This document shows, one piece after another, positions 35,758 to 44,104 of a DNA stretch of 64,000 nucleotides. The translations under genes were made by a program, and so were the position numbers. The stretch lies in contig NZ_JBGTYM010000008.1 in assembly GCF_044142105.1 (NCBI RefSeq), forward strand, positions 170,446 through 234,445. Direction: 5' to 3'. The notes under the pieces are model-generated. The model saw nothing but the letters and a program-made list of their open reading frames with translations. It made no database searches and was not told the DNA's origin. Origin of the DNA: Pseudogemmobacter sp044142105. GTDB taxonomy: Bacteria; Pseudomonadota; Alphaproteobacteria; Rhodobacterales; Rhodobacteraceae. Positions within the stretch are counted from its first letter, which is position 1; each line of letters starts with the position of its first letter.

Positions 35758-36680
35758 GACAATGCTCCTTCAGGGGATTCTTCCCGCGCCGGCTGCTTCA
35801 GCCGACGCAGTTCTTGCAACTTGCCGGCCAGCCAGGTCTGCCGCGCCGGAATTGCTTTCAGATCAAGTGTTTCGCGCCGGGCCTGGGCAATCAGCGCCGG
35901 TGCCTTGCCGCTCCAGCCGCTGGTCGCGCTGCCCCCCGGCGCCGAGGCCGCCAGCGCCGGACCCAGCCGGGCCGCATAGTCGGCGAAGCCGCCGCTGGCG
36001 TTCAGGTCCATCACCTCGAACGGGCCGGCAAAGGCCCACCGCATCCCCAGACCCGAGCGCACGGCGCGGTCGACATCCTCGGGGCTGGCCACACCGCCGG
36101 CGACCAGCCGCAGCGCCTCTTCCACCAGCGCGGATTGCAGCCGGTTCAGCACGAAGCCCGGCTGGCTGACCTGCACCCGGATCACGTCCTGCCCGAGACC
36201 CGTCATCATCGCGGCGACCCGGTCCACGAGGACGGGGTCGGTCGCGGGGGCGGGCACCAGTTCCACCACCGGCAGCAGATGCGGCGGATTGGCGGGATGC
36301 GCGACAAGGCAGCGCTGGGGCCGGCGCATCGCGGCAAAAATATCGTCGGGCAGCAGCGCCGAGGTCGACGAGGCCAGCACGCAATCGGCACCCACATGAT
36401 CTTCGATCGACCGAAACAGCGCCTGCTTCACCGCAAGATCTTCCAGCGCGGCCTCCTGCACGTAATCGGCGCCCGCCAGCGCCTCATCCAGCCCGGCGCA
36501 AAAGCGGATGCGGCTCAGTGCCGCTGGCGACAGCTGTTCGGCCAGCCATTGCCGCGCCAGATCCAAGGCCGCTTGCGACATGTCGCAAAGCCGAACCTCG
36601 TGGCCGGCAGCGCCGAACAGAATCGACCAGGACCTCCCGATCAGACCCGCCCCGATGACTGCGATAACCGGCTTCGTCAT
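35754..36680 (-). CDS. 3-hydroxyacyl-CoA dehydrogenase family protein (L-gulonate/carnitine dehydrogenase-like)
   Basis: NAD-dependent 3-hydroxyacid dehydrogenase, 308 residues from ATG 36680 (an upstream ATG at 36710 lacks the family fit). Rossmann start VIAVIGAGLIGRSWSILFG, catalytic-region AHPANPPHLLPVVELVPAP with the active histidine, then VSQPGFVLNRLQSALVEEALRLV. The NPP and LVPAP pattern is that of the lambda-crystallin/L-gulonate 3-dehydrogenase and carnitine dehydrogenase branch, which oxidises free 3-hydroxyacids, rather than of CoA-bound substrates. This fits a BKACE gene immediately downstream. It is the first gene of the minus-strand operon. Confidence 0.88.
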   Translation of the reverse strand: MTKPVIAVIGAGLIGRSWSILFGAAGHEVRLCDMSQAALDLARQWLAEQLSPAALSRIRFCAGLDEALAGADYVQEAALEDLAVKQALFRSIEDHVGADCVLASSTSALLPDDIFAAMRRPQRCLVAHPANPPHLLPVVELVPAPATDPVLVDRVAAMMTGLGQDVIRVQVSQPGFVLNRLQSALVEEALRLVAGGVASPEDVDRAVRSGLGMRWAFAGPFEVMDLNASGGFADYAARLGPALAASAPGGSATSGWSGKAPALIAQARRETLDLKAIPARQTWLAGKLQELRRLKQPAREESPEGALS

Positions 36681-36996
36681 ATCTGTTTCCCCATCCGACC
36701 AGCGCATCATTTCGAACGAATCGATCTTTTGTCAATAGTGTTATATCACTTAGATAATTTTATAATTTTCAAGATCAATGAACTTTAACCATCTGTAACC
36801 AAACACTAAAATATGATTCACCTGAAGGATATAACGGTATATCTAAACCTGACGAGCTTAGCGCTTCGGCAAACGGAATGTGCCAGTTGAGGGGTTTTTC
36901 GCTGGCGGCGCCGACAGCCGGAGAGCGGGTTTATCTGTGGTTTTTGTTCCATGCTGCGCTGCAGCATCACTGTCCGATTCTCGGAGAGACACTCAG
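36681..36996. promoter_or_regulatory. AT-rich control region upstream of BKACE operon 1
   Basis: Bases 36720-36850 are far more AT-rich than the rest of the window and must contain the promoter of the 12-gene minus-strand operon. An inverted repeat GATATA-ACGG-TATATC is at 36828-36843, and the related GTTATATC is at 36740-36747, so the GATATAAC motif occurs in both orientations. A perfect 17-base palindrome ATGCTGC-GCT-GCAGCAT is at 36951-36967, next to copy B. No gene was found; the short plus-strand ORFs at 36878-37170 have no recognised domain. Confidence 0.55.
36951..36967. promoter_or_regulatory. Perfect palindrome resembling a PhaR-type operator
   Basis: ATGCTGC and GCAGCAT are exact inverted repeats separated by GCT. 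The core CTGC-N3-GCAG resembles sites described for PhaR, the polyhydroxybutyrate regulator of Paracoccus and Rhodobacter. No phasin or PHB gene is adjacent: IS6 copy B begins 30 bases away, so the site may be an orphan left by IS-mediated rearrangement. The match is to a short motif and is only suggestive. Confidence 0.4.
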
Positions 36997-37815
36997 GGTG
37001 CTGTCAAACGAATGCGAACCAGTCTCCGTTTCCCCTACCCTACCCGCCTGTCAAGCAGCGAGAAGGCCGCGCCACTCTGCGAGGGCGGCGGCACGGGTCT
37101 GTTTGTAGGCGTTGCGATCTTGGAGGTGGCGCTCGGTCGGAAAGTGGGTGTGGACCGAGGCATGCACTGAAGCGAACTTCTGCAAGGTATTCATGCGGCG
37201 GAACGGCAACATCGCCCGTTCTCGTCGGCGAAAAGGCAAGTGTGAATTCTCGGCCCTGTTGGTGAGCCAGCGGCCCATCTCGCGGTCATCGCCGCTGCCA
37301 AGTTCTTTCAGGGCAGCGCCGTAAGACCAGAGCCGGTCCGTCACGATCATCTCGGGTCGCCCGTGCCGCTTCATCGATTTCCTGAGGAATTTCAGGGCCG
37401 CCTTGCGGCCCCGCGGCCTGGTGATGACGCTTTCCAGCACCTCGCCCTCATGGTCGACGCCCCGCCAGAGGTAGGGCATCTCGTCATTGATCCTCACCTA
37501 GACCTCGTCCGCGTGTCCGCGCCAGTGCCGGCGGGCGCGCATCCGGTCAACCCGCATGCCCCTGATCTCCGACGCGAAGATCGGACCGAACCGGTTCCAC
37601 CACGAGCGAACCGTCTCGTGGCTGTTCTCGATCCCGCGCTCGTGCAGCAGGTCCTCGACGTTTCGCAGCGACAGGGGGACCGGATGGTGAGCATCACGGC
37701 AAGGCGGATGATCGACAGGCTGGTCTTGAAGTAGCGGAAGGGGGAGCGGCTGGTCATCCTCGCAGGCTAGCGAACCGCCCCACCCCGCGGCAAGCGCGGT
37801 TCCTCCGACAACGCC
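36997..37815 (-). mobile_element. IS6-family insertion sequence, copy B (defective)
   Basis: An 819-base element with ends GGTGCTGTCAAACGAATGCG at 36997 and GGCGTTGTCGGAGGAACC (minus strand) at 37815. It is very similar to copy A along its length, including the amber codon. It has a one-base deletion in the early transposase near 37670-37680 (GACAGGGGGACC against GAGAGCGGGAACC in A and C). The flanking octamers (ACACTCAG and ACTCTGAA) do not match, so no target duplication is left. It sits between BKACE operon 1 and the ytf operon. Confidence 0.9.
37051..37757 (-). pseudogene. IS6-family transposase, frameshifted and interrupted by TAG
   Basis: From ATG 37757 the frame reads MTSRSPFRYFKTSLSIIRLAV, then loses phase at the one-base deletion near 37670-37680. 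In the other frame it continues (VEDLLHERGIENSHETVRSWWNRFGPIF and onward) to the same TAG as in copy A (37498-37500), then INDEMPYLWRGVDHEGEVLES to the end. Total 707 bases, one fewer than copy A. The later catalytic D (IVTDRLWSY) and E (NRAENSHLPF) are kept. Non-functional as it stands. Confidence 0.9.
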
Positions 37816-37899
37816 ACTCTGAATCCACACAGGCTAACCTATTGATATAATGTATATGACGCCACTGTCTCACCATGGGGCATACGCCCCGTCGGATCA

Positions 37900-37942
37900 T
37901 GCCCCGCTGCCCCGCGGCAAGGACGGTTCCTCTGACAACACC
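37900..37942 (-). mobile_element. IS6-family remnant F (terminal repeat only)
   Basis: On the minus strand, GGTGTTGTCAGAGGAACCG then the GCCGCGGGGCAGC stretch repeats the 5' end of the IS6 copies, 127 bases beyond copy B. Nothing of the transposase remains. The intervening 84 bases (37816-37899) include AT-rich sequence with GATATAATG at 37844, similar to the motif found upstream of the BKACE operon. Confidence 0.75.
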
Positions 37943-38090
37943 AAATCAGGCTCTTGCTTAGGTGCTACGCTGCAACGGCAGCGCAGGCCCGAACTCCAAG
38001 AAGCTTCCCTATTGTATATAGTAATACTTTTGATACTGTCGAGGAGCCACCCTGAGGAGAGTGGCCAAAGTTTCCATCGGGAGGAAAACC
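37943..38090 (+). promoter_or_regulatory. Promoter region of the ytf operon
   Basis: About 150 bases between the IS6 remnant and ytfQ. It contains an AT-rich stretch at 38010-38037 with the inverted repeat GTAT-ATAGTA-ATAC (38014-38027), a candidate operator for the GntR regulator encoded at the end of the operon. A strong ribosome site (GGGAGGAAAA) precedes the ATG at 38091. No sigma-70 boxes with convincing spacing were identified. Confidence 0.5.
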
Positions 38091-39062
38091 ATGACGCTTA
38101 TCAAGGCTCTCGCGCTTGGCGCGGGACTTAGCGGACTTTTGCTTTCGGCAGCCTACGCTGAGGGGCTCCAAGGCAAAGTCGTCGGCTTTTCGCAGATCGG
38201 CTCCGAATCCGGCTGGCGCGCGGCCGAGACCAGCGTGACTAAGCAGGTTGCGGCCGACCTCGGGATCGACCTGAAATTTGCTGACGCTCAGCAAAAGCAA
38301 GAAAACCAGATCAAGGCGATCCGCGGCTTTATCGCCCAAGGTGTCGACGCTATCCTGGTCGCCCCGGTTGTGGCAACCGGCTGGGAGGAGGTCCTGACCG
38401 AAGCCAAGGAAGCCAACATCCCGGTCGTGCTGCTTGACCGTGGCATCGAAGGTCCGGAAGACCTGTACCTGACCTCGGTCGCGTCCGACCAGGTGAAGGA
38501 AGGCCGCGTGGCCGGCGAATGGCTGGCGGGCACCGTTGGCGACAAGCCGTGCAACATCGTCGAACTGCAGGGCACCGTGGGCTCGTCCCCCGCGATCAAC
38601 CGCAAGCAGGGATTTGAAGAGGCTATCGCAGGGAAGGCTAACCTGGTCATCACCCGCAGCCAGACCGGCGACTTCACCCGCTCCAAGGGCAAGGAAGTCA
38701 TGGAGGGCTTCATCAAGGCCGAAGACGGCGGCAAGAACATCTGCGCGGTCTACGCCCACAACGATGACATGGCCGTCGGCGCCATCCAGGCGATCAAGGA
38801 CGCGGGCCTGAAGCCCGGGACCGACATCCTCGTCGTCTCGATTGACGCCGTGCCCGATATCTTCGCCGCGATGGTCTCCGGCGAAGCCAACGCCACGGTC
38901 GAACTGACCCCGAACATGGCTGGCCCGGCCTTCGCCGCGCTGGACGCCTACCTGAACAACGGCACGTTGCCCGATAAGTTCATCATCACCGAGTCGAAGC
39001 TGTACACCCCGGCCGATGATCCGCAGGGCGAATACGACCGCCGCAAAGGCCTCGGATACTAG
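38091..39062 (+). CDS. ytfQ: Galactofuranose-type sugar ABC substrate-binding protein YtfQ
   Basis: Periplasmic sugar-binding protein, 323 residues, strongly resembling E. coli YtfQ, which binds galactofuranose and galactose. After a Sec signal (ALGAGLSGLLLSAAYAEG) come the near-identical stretches VGFSQIGSESGWRAAET, QQKQENQIKAIRGFIAQGVDAILVAPVVATGW, ELQGTVGSS, RSQTGDFTRSKGKEVMEGFIKAE, CAVYAHNDDMAVGAIQAIKDAGL and VELTPNMAGPAF. The ATG at 38091 is used because it follows GGGAGGAAAA and starts the signal peptide; the upstream ATG at 38061 does not. It is first in a ytfQ-ytfR-ytfT-yjfF operon. Confidence 0.95.
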   Translation: MTLIKALALGAGLSGLLLSAAYAEGLQGKVVGFSQIGSESGWRAAETSVTKQVAADLGIDLKFADAQQKQENQIKAIRGFIAQGVDAILVAPVVATGWEEVLTEAKEANIPVVLLDRGIEGPEDLYLTSVASDQVKEGRVAGEWLAGTVGDKPCNIVELQGTVGSSPAINRKQGFEEAIAGKANLVITRSQTGDFTRSKGKEVMEGFIKAEDGGKNICAVYAHNDDMAVGAIQAIKDAGLKPGTDILVVSIDAVPDIFAAMVSGEANATVELTPNMAGPAFAALDAYLNNGTLPDKFIITESKLYTPADDPQGEYDRRKGLGY

Positions 39063-39079
39063 GTTTCCTCTCCGAGGTG

Positions 39080-39113
39080 CCGCCGGGCGAAGCTGAGGAG
39101 CTTTGCCCGGCGG
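39080..39113 (+). terminator. Strong intergenic stem-loop after ytfQ
   Basis: CCGCCGGGCGAAGCT (39080-39094) pairs with AGCTTTGCCCGGCGG (39099-39113) over 15 positions, including one G-U pair, closed by GAGG. There is no T run afterwards, so rather than a full terminator it is probably a stabilising or attenuating hairpin that gives more binding protein than ATPase and permease, as is common in ABC operons. Confidence 0.72.
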
Positions 39114-39169
39114 AATTGCTTTATCCGCAGGATAGGCGGACAGTTACCGGACATAACAGGGAGGCGGGA

Positions 39170-40690
39170 ATGTCTGAAGCAGCCGCAAGGCCGGTGCTTG
39201 AGGCGCGGGGGATCGTCAAGGTCTTCGGCCAGCACCGCGCATTGGACACCGTGGACTTCACCGCCAACGCAGGCGAGGTGCACGCGCTTCTGGGGGAAAA
39301 CGGGGCGGGCAAGTCGACCCTGATCAAGATCCTGACCGGCGCCTACCAGCCCGACGCGGGCGAGCTGCTTCTCGATGGCGCACCCACCTCCCTGCGCGAC
39401 CCGCTGCATGGCCAGGGCTACGGCATCGGCACCGTCTACCAGGAAGTGAACCTACTGCCGAACCGCTCGGTCGCTGAAAACCTGTTTCTCGGCCGCCAGC
39501 CGACCCGCTTTGGCCTTGTCGACCGCAAGAAGATCGACGCCCAGGCGCGTGAGCTTTTGTCGCGTTACGGCCTGGACATCGACGTCCGCGCCGAGCTGTC
39601 CGAATTCTCCGTCGCCGTCCAGCAGATCGTCGCCATCGCCCGCGCGGTAGAACTGTCGGGCAAGGTCCTGGTCCTGGACGAACCCACCGCCAGCCTGGAT
39701 CGGAACGAGGTGCAGCGCCTGTTCGACGTCGTCCGAGGACTGAAGGCCAAGGGCCTGGCGATCATCTTCATCACCCATTTCCTGGATCAGGTCTTCGACC
39801 TGGCCGACCGCGTCACCATCCTGCGCAACGGCAAGCGCGTCGCCTCGCAGGCCTTGAACACGCTGAACACCACCGACGTCGTCCGCATGATGCTGGGCAA
39901 GGACGTGGCCTTCGAACACCACCCGACCGCGCTGGCCGGCGGCACCCGGGGCGCTGTCCGCGTCGCCTTCAAGGGGCTGAACCGCAAGGGCCTGTCGCCC
40001 TTCGACCTACAGGTCCACGAAGGCGAGGTCGTAGGCGTCGCGGGCCTCCTCGGCTCGGGCCGGACCGAGGTCGCGCGGCTGATGTTCGGCGTCGATGGCG
40101 CGGACGGCGGCCAGGTGCTGGTCGACGACAAACCCGTGACCATCCGCAACCCCGCCCAGGCCGTGGCCGCAGGCTTCGGCTTCTGCCCGGAAGACCGCAA
40201 GATCGACGGCATCTTCGGCGACCTTTCCGTCCGCGAAAACATCATCATCGCGCTGCAGGCCAAGCTTGGGTGGTTCAAGGCCCTGAACCGCGAGGATCAA
40301 GTCGAACTCGCCGGCCGCTATGCCGAGGCGCTGGACATCCGCGCAGCGAACCATGACATGCCGGTCAAGCTCCTCTCCGGAGGCAACCAGCAAAAGGTGA
40401 TCCTGGCCCGCTGGTTGGCCATCGACCCAACCTTCCTGATCCTCGACGAACCCACCCGGGGCATCGACGTCGGCGCCCATGCCGAGATCGTCCGCACCAT
40501 CAACCGCCTGCGCGAGGAAGGCCTCGCCCTCTTCGTGATCTCGTCCGAACTGGACGAGGTCGTCGCCTATTCCAACCGCGTCGTCGTGATGCGCGACCGC
40601 GAGATGGTGGCGGAACTGGACGGCGACCGCATCGCCCCCGACGCCATCGTCCAGGCCATCGCCGGAACGCCCATGGAGACCCGCCCGTGA
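39170..40690 (+). CDS. ytfR: Sugar ABC transporter ATPase YtfR (double nucleotide-binding domain)
   Basis: Cytoplasmic ATPase with two fused ABC domains, 506 residues. First domain: Walker A GENGAGKS near residue 45, GIGTVYQEVNLLPNRSVAENLFLGR, and VLDEPTASLD. Second domain: GLLGSGRTE in place of a classical Walker A, FCPEDRKIDGIF, signature LSGGNQQKV and LILDEPTRGIDVGAH. The pattern matches YtfR and the ribose/galactofuranose class. The ATG at 39170 is preceded by GGGAGGCGGGA; the open frame to 39077 covers the intergenic hairpin. Next gene overlaps by GTGA. Confidence 0.95.
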   Translation: MSEAAARPVLEARGIVKVFGQHRALDTVDFTANAGEVHALLGENGAGKSTLIKILTGAYQPDAGELLLDGAPTSLRDPLHGQGYGIGTVYQEVNLLPNRSVAENLFLGRQPTRFGLVDRKKIDAQARELLSRYGLDIDVRAELSEFSVAVQQIVAIARAVELSGKVLVLDEPTASLDRNEVQRLFDVVRGLKAKGLAIIFITHFLDQVFDLADRVTILRNGKRVASQALNTLNTTDVVRMMLGKDVAFEHHPTALAGGTRGAVRVAFKGLNRKGLSPFDLQVHEGEVVGVAGLLGSGRTEVARLMFGVDGADGGQVLVDDKPVTIRNPAQAVAAGFGFCPEDRKIDGIFGDLSVRENIIIALQAKLGWFKALNREDQVELAGRYAEALDIRAANHDMPVKLLSGGNQQKVILARWLAIDPTFLILDEPTRGIDVGAHAEIVRTINRLREEGLALFVISSELDEVVAYSNRVVVMRDREMVAELDGDRIAPDAIVQAIAGTPMETRP

Positions 40691-41727
40691 CCCGCCCGAC
40701 TGTCGATATCCGGCCCACGACCCAGCCCCCGATGCCGCCCTCGCGGCCGCTGACCCATTTCATCACCCGGCCGCAGGTCATCGCGCTGGTCGCCATCCTT
40801 TTGGTGAACTGGATCCTTTTCCCCGGCTTCTTCACCATCACCTGGCAGGACGGCCGCTTCTTCGGCAGCCTGATCGACGTCCTGAACCGCGGCGCGCCCG
40901 TCGCGATCCTCGCTATCGGCATGACCATGGTCATCGCGACCAAGGGCGTCGACCTGTCGGTCGGCGCGGTCATGGCGATCTGCGGGGCGACCGCCGCCGT
41001 CATGGTCACCTCGGGCTATCCCGCCTGGCTCGCTGTGCTGGCCGCCATTGGTGCGGGCCTGATCTGCGGGCTCTGGAACGGGATCCTGGTGACCGTGCTT
41101 GAGATCCAGCCGATCATTGCCACCCTCGTCCTGATGGTCGCCGGGCGCGGCCTCGCCCAGCTGATCACCGAAGGCTACATCGTCACCTTCTCTGACCCCC
41201 TGCTGATCTTCATCGGCACCGGGTCCTTCCTGGGCTTCCCGATGCCCGTGGTCATCGCCGCCGTCCTGATGATCGCCGCCACCCTGATCGTCCGCCGCAC
41301 CGCGCTTGGCCTCCTGATCGAGGCCGTGGGCGTCAATCGCTCCGCCGCGCGCTTCGCGGGTCTGTCAGCGGGTGCGCTTCTCCTGATCGTCTACACCTTC
41401 GCGGGCTTCTGCGCGGCGATCTCGGGCCTGATCGTCGCCGGGGACATCCGCGGCGCCGACGCCAACAACGCGGGCCTCTGGCTGGAACTCGACGCCATCC
41501 TCGCCGTCGTTATCGGGGGCACCTCGCTGATGGGCGGGCGGTTTTCCATCCCGATGGCCGTCCTTGGCGCGATGATCATCCAGGCGATGAACACCGGCAT
41601 CCTGATCTCGGGCTTCTCCCCCGAATTCAACCTTGTCGTCAAATCGGCGGTGATCATCGTGATACTTGTCCTGCAATCGCCGCTGTCGGCCCGGATCTTC
41701 CACCGCTTCCCGGGAGCCGAGAAATGA
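40687..41727 (+). CDS. ytfT: Sugar ABC permease YtfT
   Basis: Inner-membrane permease of the ribose-type class, 346 residues with about ten helices. Family segments: NRGAPVAILAIGMTMVIATKGVDLSVGAVMAICGA, GLICGLWNGILV, PIIATLVLMVAGRGLAQLIT and LELDAILAVVIGGTSLMGGRFS. A GTG start overlaps the ytfR stop, and its own stop overlaps the next ATG. It pairs with YjfF to form the channel for galactofuranose or a similar sugar. Confidence 0.93.
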   Translation: MTRPTVDIRPTTQPPMPPSRPLTHFITRPQVIALVAILLVNWILFPGFFTITWQDGRFFGSLIDVLNRGAPVAILAIGMTMVIATKGVDLSVGAVMAICGATAAVMVTSGYPAWLAVLAAIGAGLICGLWNGILVTVLEIQPIIATLVLMVAGRGLAQLITEGYIVTFSDPLLIFIGTGSFLGFPMPVVIAAVLMIAATLIVRRTALGLLIEAVGVNRSAARFAGLSAGALLLIVYTFAGFCAAISGLIVAGDIRGADANNAGLWLELDAILAVVIGGTSLMGGRFSIPMAVLGAMIIQAMNTGILISGFSPEFNLVVKSAVIIVILVLQSPLSARIFHRFPGAEK

Positions 41728-42683
41728 CCCGCAGCCTGCGCCCGCTTCTGGCAACGACCCTCATCTTCCTCTTCGCCTACATGCTGGCGGTCTCCCAGCA
41801 ACCCGCGATGCTGTCGACGCGTGTCCTTGGCAACTTCCTGACCGACAATGCCTTTCTCGGCATCGCTGCGGTCGGCATGACCTTCGTCATCCTGTCCGGC
41901 GGCATCGACCTTAGCGTTGGCGCGGTGATCGGCTTCACCACCGTCCTCGTCGCTGTCCTCATCATGTGGTTGCACTTCCACCCCCTGATCGCCTTCGCCA
42001 TCGCCCTGATCGTCGCGACCGCCTTCGGCGCAATCATGGGGGCCGCGATCCACTACCTAAAGGTGCCAAGCTTCATCGTCACGCTTGCCGGGATGTTCCT
42101 GGCCCGTGGCGGAGCCTCGGTCCTGTCGCCGGATTCGATCGGGATCGATCATCCCTTCTTCACCGCCGCCCAGAAAAGCTACATCGTGCTGCCCGGCGGC
42201 GGGCGCCTGACCGTCGTCGGCATCATCATGCTGATCGTCTTCGCGGTGGCGATCCTTCTGGCCCACCGCACGCGGTTCGGCTCTAATGTCTATGCCCTGG
42301 GCGGGTCTGAAACCTCGGCCGCGCTCATGGGGGTGCCGGTCGCCCGCACGACGATCTCGATCTACGCGCTGTCGGGCTTCCTTGCCGGTCTCGCCGGGGT
42401 GGTCTTCTCGCTTTACACCTCGGCCGGCTATTCGCTGAACGCCCTCGGCGTCGAACTTGACGCCATCGCCGCGGTCGTCATCGGCGGCACGCTGCTGACC
42501 GGCGGCTACGGCTTCGTCGCGGGCACCTTCATCGGGGTCATGCTGCAGGGGTTGGTGCAAACCTACATCGTCTTCGACGGCACTCTCAGCAGTTGGTGGA
42601 CCAAGATTGTCGTCGGCGTGCTTTTGTTTATGTTCATCGTGCTGCAGCGGCTGGTCTTCCGGGCCGGTCCGCGCAGAACCTAG
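41724..42683 (+). CDS. yjfF: Sugar ABC permease YjfF
   Basis: Second inner-membrane permease of the operon, 319 residues. NFLTDNAFLGIAAVGMTFVILSGGIDLSVGAVIGFTTV, the VPSFIVTLAGMFLARG segment and LGVELDAIAAVVIGGTLLTGGYGFVAGTFIGVML are typical of YjfF/RbsC-type permeases. ATGA overlap with ytfT. Followed after 34 bases by the GntR gene. Confidence 0.93.
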   Translation: MTRSLRPLLATTLIFLFAYMLAVSQQPAMLSTRVLGNFLTDNAFLGIAAVGMTFVILSGGIDLSVGAVIGFTTVLVAVLIMWLHFHPLIAFAIALIVATAFGAIMGAAIHYLKVPSFIVTLAGMFLARGGASVLSPDSIGIDHPFFTAAQKSYIVLPGGGRLTVVGIIMLIVFAVAILLAHRTRFGSNVYALGGSETSAALMGVPVARTTISIYALSGFLAGLAGVVFSLYTSAGYSLNALGVELDAIAAVVIGGTLLTGGYGFVAGTFIGVMLQGLVQTYIVFDGTLSSWWTKIVVGVLLFMFIVLQRLVFRAGPRRT

Positions 42684-42717
42684 ACACGGCCGAACGTAAC
42701 CATTTGGACCAGGTGAC

Positions 42718-43446
42718 ATGAGCGAACCCGGGAGCCTGATCCGAACGCTCTCCGGGCGGCCCGAGGCGCGGAACTTTCATTCCTACGTCATCAACGAGGT
42801 TGGCCGTGCAATCGTGTCGGGCGACATGCCGGTGGGCTCCGGCCTGCCCGGCGACGCCGAGATGATGGACCGTTTCGGCGTGTCGCGCACCGTGCTGCGC
42901 GAGGCGCTGAAGACGCTTGAGGCAAAGGGCTTGGTAGAAGCCCGCGCAAAGGTCGGCACCCGTGTGTTACCGCAGTCGCGCTGGAACCTGTTTGATCGTC
43001 AGATCCTCGCATGGAAGCTGGAAAGCCATCCATCACCGGCGTTTATGGCATCTTTTCGGATCATTCGGGAAAGCCTTGAACTTCAAGCCGCCTCACTTGC
43101 TGCGCAGAACCGCGAGGCAGAGCATGTGCGTCTCCTGAACTACTGGCTCAACCAGCGCGCCGCGATGACCCACCAACCCGAACCCTTTGCGATGGCAGAG
43201 TTCGAAATTCATCGCATCATTGCAGAGGCCTCGGGCAATCCATTTCTGCGTGCGGCTTCGGCGATCATCGAATTCGGCGTGGTCCACCGCGTTCAGCGGC
43301 GCGTCGATCGTGATGGGCATGCGCCGCCGGGTGGCTTGGCATCCGAGCTCGCCCCGGAATTCACGGCAGTCGTCCGTGCCGTTGAACGTGGCGACTCGCA
43401 GGAGGCCAAACTGGCGATGTTCCAGATCATCAGCGTTCCGAGCTAA
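42718..43446 (+). CDS. GntR family regulator, FadR/FCD subfamily
   Basis: Transcription factor with an N-terminal winged helix (about residues 20-85: VINEVGRAIVSGDMPVGSGLPGDAEMMDRFGVSRTVLREALKTLEAKGLV) and an FCD ligand domain, 242 residues. It lies right after the ytf permease genes and presumably controls them in response to a sugar acid or similar ligand. The C-terminus (AMFQIISVPS) ends slightly earlier than is usual, and the DNA after it is IS-derived or unassigned, so a lost tail is possible. A candidate operator is at 38014-38027. Confidence 0.9.
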   Translation: MSEPGSLIRTLSGRPEARNFHSYVINEVGRAIVSGDMPVGSGLPGDAEMMDRFGVSRTVLREALKTLEAKGLVEARAKVGTRVLPQSRWNLFDRQILAWKLESHPSPAFMASFRIIRESLELQAASLAAQNREAEHVRLLNYWLNQRAAMTHQPEPFAMAEFEIHRIIAEASGNPFLRAASAIIEFGVVHRVQRRVDRDGHAPPGGLASELAPEFTAVVRAVERGDSQEAKLAMFQIISVPS

Positions 43447-43727
43447 CGGGCACGCGCTTCTCTTTGCTTCTTAATGGCGGCAGCTGGCTTGTGCTTCGTT
43501 CACGACGGAAGTCTGCTTCCGCCCTGTTCCGCCTTTCGGCCCGTCCGGCCTGTGTGACCAGCCGGTTCGACCTCAGTTCCAACGCGCGCAGACGGGACTT
43601 TGATCCAACTTCGATTGCTGCCTCCGAAAATCCTATATTGCGTCAATGTCTTACATCCTGAACACCGAGAGGGCGCAGTCATGAGGGTCGGAGAATATCG
43701 GCCCTTGGGGACTGGATTCGAGCAACC
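43447..43727. other. Intergenic region without a recognised gene
   Basis: About 280 bases between the GntR gene and the left end of the IS3 remnant. Only short ORFs without recognisable features occur on either strand. GC content drops locally around 43630-43680. It may be the decayed 3' flank of the ytf locus. Confidence 0.5.
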
Positions 43728-43780
43728 TGAACCGCGCCGGGTTTGCCGGAGGCTCCAACTCCTGAGTAGGATGGAGCATC

Positions 43781-44104
43781 ATGAGCAAGACGACGAACAA
43801 GTTTTCCGCCGAAGTGCGCGAGCGTGCGGTGCGGCTGGTTCTCGACAATGAGGGTCAGCATGGATCGCGCTGGCAGGCAGTCATGTCGATTTCCGCGAAG
43901 ATCAGCTGTGCGCCCCAGACCCTGAACGAGTGGGTCAAGAAGGCCGAGGTCGACAGCGGCAAGCGCGCTGGCATCCCGACCGACATGGCAGAGAAGATGA
44001 AGGCGCTGGAGCGGGAGAACCGGGAACTGCGCCAGGCCAACGAGATTCTGCGTAAGGCGTCGGCGTATTTTGCGATGGCGGAGCTCGACCGCCGGTCGAA
44101 GTGA
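43781..44104 (+). CDS. IS3-family transposase OrfA
   Basis: The 107-residue DNA-binding subunit of an IS3-type transposase. Helix-turn-helix region FSAEVRERAVRLVLDNEGQHGS, with SAKISCAPQTLNEWVKKAEVD, followed by the leucine-zipper-like coil MKALERENRELRQANEILRKASAYFAMAELD. The frame is intact, but its partner OrfB is deleted, so no active transposase can be made. Normally a -1 frameshift near the end joins OrfA to OrfB. Confidence 0.9.
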   Translation: MSKTTNKFSAEVRERAVRLVLDNEGQHGSRWQAVMSISAKISCAPQTLNEWVKKAEVDSGKRAGIPTDMAEKMKALERENRELRQANEILRKASAYFAMAELDRRSK

